Shown piece by piece: positions 5,727 to 9,544 of a stretch of 9,544 nucleotides of DNA. The position numbers were made by a program, and so were the translations under genes. The stretch covers positions 1 to 9,544 of the forward strand of contig JANOBJ010000036.1 in the NCBI GenBank assembly GCA_031411575.1, in the 5' to 3' direction. The notes under the pieces are model-generated. The model did no database searches. It saw only the letters and a program-made list of their open reading frames with translations, and was not told the origin of the DNA. This stretch comes from JANOBJ01 sp031411575 (GTDB lineage: Bacteria; Pseudomonadota; Gammaproteobacteria; Burkholderiales; Burkholderiaceae_C). Position 1 is the stretch's first letter. Every line of letters begins with the position of its first letter.

Positions 5727-7184
5727 ATGGCAAGCAAACTCATCCAGGGCTACGAAGTCGTGATCGGCTTCGAAACGCACACCCAGCTGTCGACGCAGTC
5801 GAAGATTTTCAGCCGCGCGTCCACCGCCTTTGGCGCCGAGCCCAACACGCAGGCTGCGCCGGTGGACCTGGCGCTGCCCGGCACGCTGCCGGTGATGAAC
5901 CGGGGCGCGGTTGAGCGCGCGATCCAGTTCGGGCTGGCAATTGGCGCGCACATCGCGCCCAAGAGTGTGTTCGCGCGCAAGAACTACTTCTACCCCGACC
6001 TGCCCAAGGGCTACCAGATCAGCCAGTACGAGATTCCGGTGGTGCAGGGCGGCAGCGTCGAGTTCTTTCTGGGTGACGAAAAGAAGAGCGTGCGGCTCGT
6101 GCGCGCGCACCTCGAAGAAGACGCGGGCAAATCGCTGCACGAAGACTCGGCACTCGGTGGCGGAGGCCAAAGCGGCATCGACCTGAATCGCGCCGGTACG
6201 CCGCTGCTGGAGATCGTGACCGAGCCCGACATGCGCTCGTCCGACGAAGCGGTGGCCTACGCCAAAGAGCTGCACAAGATCGTGACGTGGATCGGCATCT
6301 GCGACGGCAACATGCAGGAAGGCAGCTTTCGCTGTGACGCCAACGTGTCGGTGCGCAAGCCCGGCGAGCCACTCGGCACGCGGCGCGAGATCAAGAATCT
6401 CAACAGCTTCAAGTTCATGCAGCAGGCGATGGACTATGAAATCCGCTGGCAGATCGAGCAGCTCGAAGACGGCCGCGCGATCCAGCAGGCCACCGTGCTG
6501 TTTGACCCCGACACCGGCGAGACGCGCGCCATGCGCACCAAGGAAGACGCGGCTGATTACCGCTATTTCCCTGACCCCGATCTGCCGCCGCTGGTGATTG
6601 CACCGGCGTGGGTAGAACAGGTGCGCGCGCAGATGCCCAAGCTGCCGCGCGAGATGGCGCAGGAGTTTGAAAGCGAGTACGGCCTGCCCGAGTACGACGC
6701 CACCACCCTGACGCAGAACAAGGCGATGGCCGAGTATTTTCTGGAGGCGGTCGAGGCTGGCGGGCCGCCCAAGCCGGTCAGCAACTGGATCATGGGTGAG
6801 CTGTCACGCCGCCTGAACGCCGAAGACAAGACCGCCGCCGATTCGCATGTGGCGGCTGCCACGCTGGCCAAACTGGTCAAGCGCATCACCGACGGCACCA
6901 TCTCCAACAACGCTGGCAAGCAGGTGTTTGACGCGCTCTGGACCCTGGAAGGTCACGATGTGGACGCGCTGATCGAATCGAAGGGCCTGCGCCAGATGAA
7001 CGACGCCGTCGCGCTGGAGCAGATCATTGAAGCCGTGATCGCCGCCAACCCCGACAACGTGGCGCAGTTCCGGGCCGGCAAGGACAAGGCCTTCAATGCG
7101 CTGGTGGGTCAGGCCATGAAGGCGAGCAAGGGCAAGGCAAACCCGCAACAGGTGAACGACCTGCTGCGCAAAAAACTCGGTTGA
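5727..7184 (+). CDS. gatB: Asp/Glu-tRNA amidotransferase subunit B (GatB)
   Basis: Subunit that binds the misacylated tRNA, activates the Asp or Glu carboxyl with ATP, and adds the ammonia delivered from GatA. It has 485 residues, normal length. Catalytic-domain motifs in order: VVIGFETHTQLST (11-23, with E16 and H18), NYFYPDLPKGYQISQYE (86-102), HLEEDAGKSLH (128-138), DLNRAGTPLLEIVTEPD (152-168), EGSFRCDANVSVR (198-210), EIKNLNSFKF (221-230) and DYRYFPDPDLPPL (277-289). The C-terminal helical/YqeY-like tRNA-binding part runs from about 300 to the end, with the final pair QQVNDLLRKKL. The ATG at 5727 follows the gatA stop by 2 nt with GGAG 9 nt upstream; an in-frame ATG at 5694 lies within gatA and is rejected. 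In Betaproteobacteria the complex is generally thought to serve Asn-tRNA formation; whether it also serves Gln here cannot be seen. Confidence 0.98.
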   Translation: MASKLIQGYEVVIGFETHTQLSTQSKIFSRASTAFGAEPNTQAAPVDLALPGTLPVMNRGAVERAIQFGLAIGAHIAPKSVFARKNYFYPDLPKGYQISQYEIPVVQGGSVEFFLGDEKKSVRLVRAHLEEDAGKSLHEDSALGGGGQSGIDLNRAGTPLLEIVTEPDMRSSDEAVAYAKELHKIVTWIGICDGNMQEGSFRCDANVSVRKPGEPLGTRREIKNLNSFKFMQQAMDYEIRWQIEQLEDGRAIQQATVLFDPDTGETRAMRTKEDAADYRYFPDPDLPPLVIAPAWVEQVRAQMPKLPREMAQEFESEYGLPEYDATTLTQNKAMAEYFLEAVEAGGPPKPVSNWIMGELSRRLNAEDKTAADSHVAAATLAKLVKRITDGTISNNAGKQVFDALWTLEGHDVDALIESKGLRQMNDAVALEQIIEAVIAANPDNVAQFRAGKDKAFNALVGQAMKASKGKANPQQVNDLLRKKLG

Positions 7185-7245
7185 GTTCGAGGGCGCGTCA
7201 TCCGGGGCGCGGGGCGCCGCCACTGCGCCATCCCTGTTTACTGAC

Positions 7246-7270
7246 GTTTGCTATAATTTATATAGCAAAC
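7246..7270. repeat. Perfect 25-bp inverted repeat between convergent genes; possible bidirectional transcription stop
   Basis: GTTTGCTATA (7246-7255), loop ATTTA, TATAGCAAAC (7261-7270). It lies between the converging ends of gatB (7184) and the DUF4124 gene (7318), where a shared terminator is expected. It lacks a clear U-run on either side, and the stem is AT-rich, so intrinsic termination is uncertain. It could instead be a small regulator-binding palindrome or a remnant of a dispersed repeat. The rest of 7185-7317 shows only GC-rich sequence after gatB and a weak stem around 7291-7306. Confidence 0.5.
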
Positions 7271-7317
7271 TATGCCCATCCGACAAGCACCAGAGGCCCA
7301 AAAGGCTCAAAAACCGG

Positions 7318-8004
7318 TCATTTCTTGCCGGCCGAGGCAGGAGCGGCCGCAGCCGCGGCGCCGGGGTTTTGCAAAGCCCACAGCTGCTTGAGCTTGACCA
7401 GTTCTTCGTCAAACCGCACGTTGATGCGCTTCTTCTCGCTGTCCTGGTCGGCGATGAAACGTTTTTGCACCGCGAGGCTCTGCTCGTAGTCTTCGACCTG
7501 CCGCTTGAGCGATGTGGGCGCGCGGGAGGGATCTTTCTTGTAGAACTCCATCTCGGCGTCCAGCGTCTGGCGTTGCACGGCCAGATCAGCGATGCGCTTG
7601 GTGGCCGCCTTGATCACCTCATCGACCTGGCCCAGTGCCTCGGCGCGCTCGCCGTCATGCACCTTGCGGCTGGGGTAGCGCGTCAGCAGCGCGCGGTCGC
7701 GCCGCCTGTCCTCGGCGGCGCGGGCGCGCTCTTCGGCAGCCTCGCGGTCCTTGACTTCCTGCGCGGCGCGCTCCTTGGCGGTCAGGGTGGGGCCAACGTT
7801 GCGGCGCACCGTGCCGCTTGGGTTGAGCTCTTTTTGCTCGCGGTCGGTGCACTCGGGGATGGGCCGGTCGGAGGTGATCTTGCGGCCCTTGCTGTCGATG
7901 CAGGTGTAGATGCCTTGCGCCCAGACACCGCCGGTCAGGCACGCCAACAGGCCGCCCGCCAGCAGTGTGCCCACCCTCGCCCGACTGATCCAACCGTTAG
8001 CCAT
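7318..8004 (-). CDS. Secreted DUF4124-domain protein with coiled-coil tail, function unknown
   Basis: 228 residues. A signal peptide is visible: positive start MANGWISRAR, hydrophobic core VGTLLAGGLLACLTGG (11-26), and a likely cleavage site VWA|QG after A29. The LLAC at 19-22 is a loose lipobox, so a lipoprotein is a weaker alternative. The mature N-terminus, GIYTCIDSKGRKITSDRPIPEC (31-52), has the DUF4124 pattern: a Y-x-C turn, a GRK-x-TSDRP-like segment and a second Cys, which could form a disulfide in the periplasm. From about 75 to 210 it is highly charged and helical, probably coiled coil, ending in an Ala-rich tail and KK. The family has no settled function that I know of. The start ATG at 8004 has AAGGA 3 nt upstream, unusually close; an in-frame GTG at 8019 would contain that site. 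It lies 44 nt after pyrE on the same strand and is probably co-transcribed. Confidence 0.8.
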   Translation of the reverse strand: MANGWISRARVGTLLAGGLLACLTGGVWAQGIYTCIDSKGRKITSDRPIPECTDREQKELNPSGTVRRNVGPTLTAKERAAQEVKDREAAEERARAAEDRRRDRALLTRYPSRKVHDGERAEALGQVDEVIKAATKRIADLAVQRQTLDAEMEFYKKDPSRAPTSLKRQVEDYEQSLAVQKRFIADQDSEKKRINVRFDEELVKLKQLWALQNPGAAAAAAPASAGKK

Positions 8005-8048
8005 TGATCCTTGTACCACCCTGTTGCTGTGTCACGTCGCTCCAGCCG

Positions 8049-8741
8049 CTAATCGACGCCATACCGCTGCCGGTAGGCCACCACGCGCGCGTAGTGTTCG
8101 TGCAAGCCTTCGCTCTGATGAGCGTCAAGATAGTGCAGCAAATCGCGCAGGGTCGCAATCGAACAAACGCGCAACCCCAGCTGGCCGCTGACATACTGCA
8201 CCGCGCTCCATTGCACGTCGTGGCCGTCTTCGGTGGCTTTTTCCTGCCGGTCGAGCGCAATCGCCACCGCGTGCGGCGTGGCACCCGCCGCCGTGATGAG
8301 TGCAATGGACTCGCGCACGGCGGTGCCGGCCGACATCACATCGTCCACGATCAGCACGCGGCCCTGGAGCGGCGCGCCAACCAGCGTGCCGCCTTCGCCG
8401 TGGTCCTTGGCTTCCTTGCGGTTGTAGGCAAAAGGTGTGTTGCGCCCCAGCCGCGCCAGCTCGACCGCCACCGCCGCGCCGAGCGGGATGCCCTTGTAGG
8501 CGGGGCCGAAAATCATGTCAAATTCAATCCCGCTGGCGATGATGCGGCGCGCATAGAACTGCGCCAGCCGGCCCAGCTTGGCGCCGTCGTCAAACAGCCC
8601 GGCGTTGAAGAAATACGGGCTCAGCCGGCCAGCCTTGGTGGTGAACTCGCCAAAGCGCAGCACGCCCGATTCGACGGAGAATTGCACAAAATCCTGCGCC
8701 AGGGCGTCGTCCGGCGCCACTGGCGTACTGCCTTCCACCAT
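8049..8741 (-). CDS. pyrE: Orotate phosphoribosyltransferase
   Basis: Converts orotate and PRPP to orotidine 5'-monophosphate in de novo pyrimidine synthesis; cytoplasmic dimer. It has 230 residues. Motifs: SPYFFNAGLF (41-50, orotate/phosphate contact), FGPAYKGIPL (78-87, with K83), the flexible catalytic loop NRKEAKDHGEGG (107-118, with R108, K109, K112, H114), and the PRPP-binding signature VLIVDDVMSAGTA (129-141). The ATG at 8741 is chosen because AAGGA (8753-8749) stands 7 nt upstream and the protein then has a normal length. The frame is open further upstream (to 8864), but that stretch is antisense to the exonuclease gene. Its promoter must lie inside the neighbouring gene, and I see no convincing hexamers there. 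The start codon overlaps that of xthA on the other strand. Confidence 0.96.
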   Translation of the reverse strand: MVEGSTPVAPDDALAQDFVQFSVESGVLRFGEFTTKAGRLSPYFFNAGLFDDGAKLGRLAQFYARRIIASGIEFDMIFGPAYKGIPLGAAVAVELARLGRNTPFAYNRKEAKDHGEGGTLVGAPLQGRVLIVDDVMSAGTAVRESIALITAAGATPHAVAIALDRQEKATEDGHDVQWSAVQYVSGQLGLRVCSIATLRDLLHYLDAHQSEGLHEHYARVVAYRQRYGVD

Positions 8742-8754
8742 GGGGAATTCCTTG
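8739..8754. promoter_or_regulatory. Back-to-back translation start module for pyrE (-) and xthA (+)
   Basis: The palindrome CCATGG (8738-8743) supplies an ATG on both strands: pyrE at 8741-8739 and xthA at 8740-8742. The next bases, GGGGAATTCCTT, read AAGGA on the minus strand (8753-8749, the pyrE binding site) and GGGGA on the plus strand (8742-8746). The latter is 5 nt before an in-frame TTG (8752) that could be the real xthA start. Neither gene has room for an untranslated leader outside the other gene's coding sequence. Confidence 0.6.
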
Positions 8755-9543
8755 TTCAAACTGACCAGCCTCAACTTAAACGGCATCCGCTCCGCCGCCA
8801 GCAAAGGTGTGGAGGCGTGGGTTGCCAAGGCCCAACCCGATTGTATTTGCGTGCAGGAGGTCAAGGCCGTGGCCGCCGACGTGCACGGCCGCTTTGAGCA
8901 GCTGGCCGGGCTGCAGGGGCACTTTCACTTTGCCGAGAAAAAAGGCTACTCGGGCGTGGGCGTGTACACGCGCCACGAGCCGAGCGACGTGATCACCGGC
9001 TACGGCTCGCCTGAATTTGACGCCGAGGGCCGCTACGTGGAGCTGCGCTTTGACACGCCCACGCAAAAGCTCTCGATCATCAGCGCCTACTTTCCGAGCG
9101 GCTCCTCCGGCCCCGAGCGGCAGGCCGCCAAGTTCCGCTTTCTGGCGGGGTTTTACCCGCACCTGATGGGGCTGAAGGCCACGCGCGACTTCATCCTGTG
9201 TGGCGACGTGAACATTGCGCACCAGCAGATCGACCTCAAGAACTGGCGCAGCAACCAGAAAAATTCCGGCTTCCTGCCCGAAGAACGCGCCTGGATGACC
9301 AAGCTGCTCGACGAAGCCAAGATGGTGGACGTGTACCGCCTGCTACAGCCCACCGCCACCGACACCGCCTACACCTGGTGGAGCAATCGCGGCCAGGCCT
9401 ATGCCAACAACGTGGGGTGGCGGCTGGACTACCACCTGGCGACTGCTGGCCTGGCGGCATTGGCCAAAAGTGCGTCGATCTACAAAGCCGAGAAATTCTC
9501 CGACCACGCGCCGCTGACGATCAAATATGACGTAAAGCTTTGA
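8740..9543 (+). CDS. xthA: Exodeoxyribonuclease III / AP endonuclease, ExoIII family
   Basis: Base-excision-repair nuclease that cleaves at abasic sites and trims 3' ends of duplex DNA. It has 267 residues from the ATG at 8740, near the usual 250-270. All ExoIII-family catalytic marks are present: SLNLNGIRS (N12/N14), QEVK with metal-binding E40, SAYFPSG with Y117, CGDVNIAH with D156 and N158, TWWSNR, GWRLDYHL with D230, and the final SDHAPL with D255 and H256. The ATG at 8740 has no Shine-Dalgarno sequence. The in-frame TTG at 8752 has GGGGA 5 nt upstream and would give MFKLTSLNLNG, equally close to family starts; I keep the ATG but consider the choice open. The frame is open back to 8578 only because it runs antisense through pyrE. 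Its promoter should lie inside pyrE. The stop is one base before the window end. Confidence 0.95.
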   Translation: MGNSLFKLTSLNLNGIRSAASKGVEAWVAKAQPDCICVQEVKAVAADVHGRFEQLAGLQGHFHFAEKKGYSGVGVYTRHEPSDVITGYGSPEFDAEGRYVELRFDTPTQKLSIISAYFPSGSSGPERQAAKFRFLAGFYPHLMGLKATRDFILCGDVNIAHQQIDLKNWRSNQKNSGFLPEERAWMTKLLDEAKMVDVYRLLQPTATDTAYTWWSNRGQAYANNVGWRLDYHLATAGLAALAKSASIYKAEKFSDHAPLTIKYDVKL

Positions 9544-9544
9544 C

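Noticed and set aside
7252..7257. Perfect TATAAT hexamer downstream of gatB as a promoter
   Set aside because: No -35 element is found at 16-18 nt and no plus-strand gene follows; the hexamer is part of the palindrome arm.
8005..8019. Alternative GTG start for the DUF4124 gene
   Set aside because: It would place the AAGGA site inside the coding sequence and lacks a good site of its own; MANGWISRAR makes a better signal-peptide start.
8578..8739. In-frame upstream extension of the exonuclease III gene
   Set aside because: It is antisense to pyrE and adds 54 residues not matching the ExoIII family, which begins near FKLTSLNLNG.
8004..8897. 297-codon plus-strand ORF opposite pyrE
   Set aside because: Runs antisense through all of pyrE and into the exonuclease gene out of frame; Arg/Gln/His-rich composition typical of a shadow frame.

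Overview
The window reads as a conserved housekeeping stretch of a high-GC betaproteobacterium. The closest fit is Burkholderiales, probably family Comamonadaceae. This rests on the divergent mreB / gatCAB arrangement, the protein sequences themselves, the G/C-rich third codon positions, and short intergenic elements of a kind I associate with that family. No database search was possible, so the genus is open. No stretch longer than about 300 bases lacks a gene. I see no tRNA, rRNA, CRISPR array, phage gene or transposase.

Left part, minus strand (3702 down to 1): the cell-elongation operon in the order mreB, mreC, mreD, mrdA. mrdA (PBP2) is cut by the window edge, and rodA would be expected next. 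MreB is the actin-like scaffold, MreC and MreD link it across the inner membrane, and PBP2 is the transpeptidase of the elongasome. Two gaps in this operon hold structured DNA. The mreC/mreB gap carries a 60-nt imperfect hairpin. The mreD/mrdA gap carries a 153-bp insert with an 8-bp direct repeat at its borders and near-matching inverted ends.

Middle, plus strand (3906 to 7184): gatC, gatA and gatB, packed with gaps of 4 and 2 nt. Together they encode the heterotrimeric tRNA-dependent amidotransferase. A 203-bp divergent region (3703-3905) separates them from mreB and must hold promoters for both operons. gatA keeps its full catalytic triad but carries an unusual in-frame segment made of nested inverted repeats.

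Right part: an intergenic stretch with a perfect 10-bp-arm palindrome lies between gatB and a convergent minus-strand pair. That pair is pyrE (orotate phosphoribosyltransferase) followed by a secreted DUF4124 protein. pyrE is divergent from an exodeoxyribonuclease III gene (xthA/exoA, plus strand, ending at 9543), and the two start codons overlap inside a CCATGG palindrome.

The gene content is ordinary. I do not see a new multi-gene system. The most interesting material lies in small DNA-level structures: the MITE-like insert that doubles a stop/start overlap between mreD and mrdA, the back-to-back pyrE/xthA start, and the palindromic insert inside gatA.
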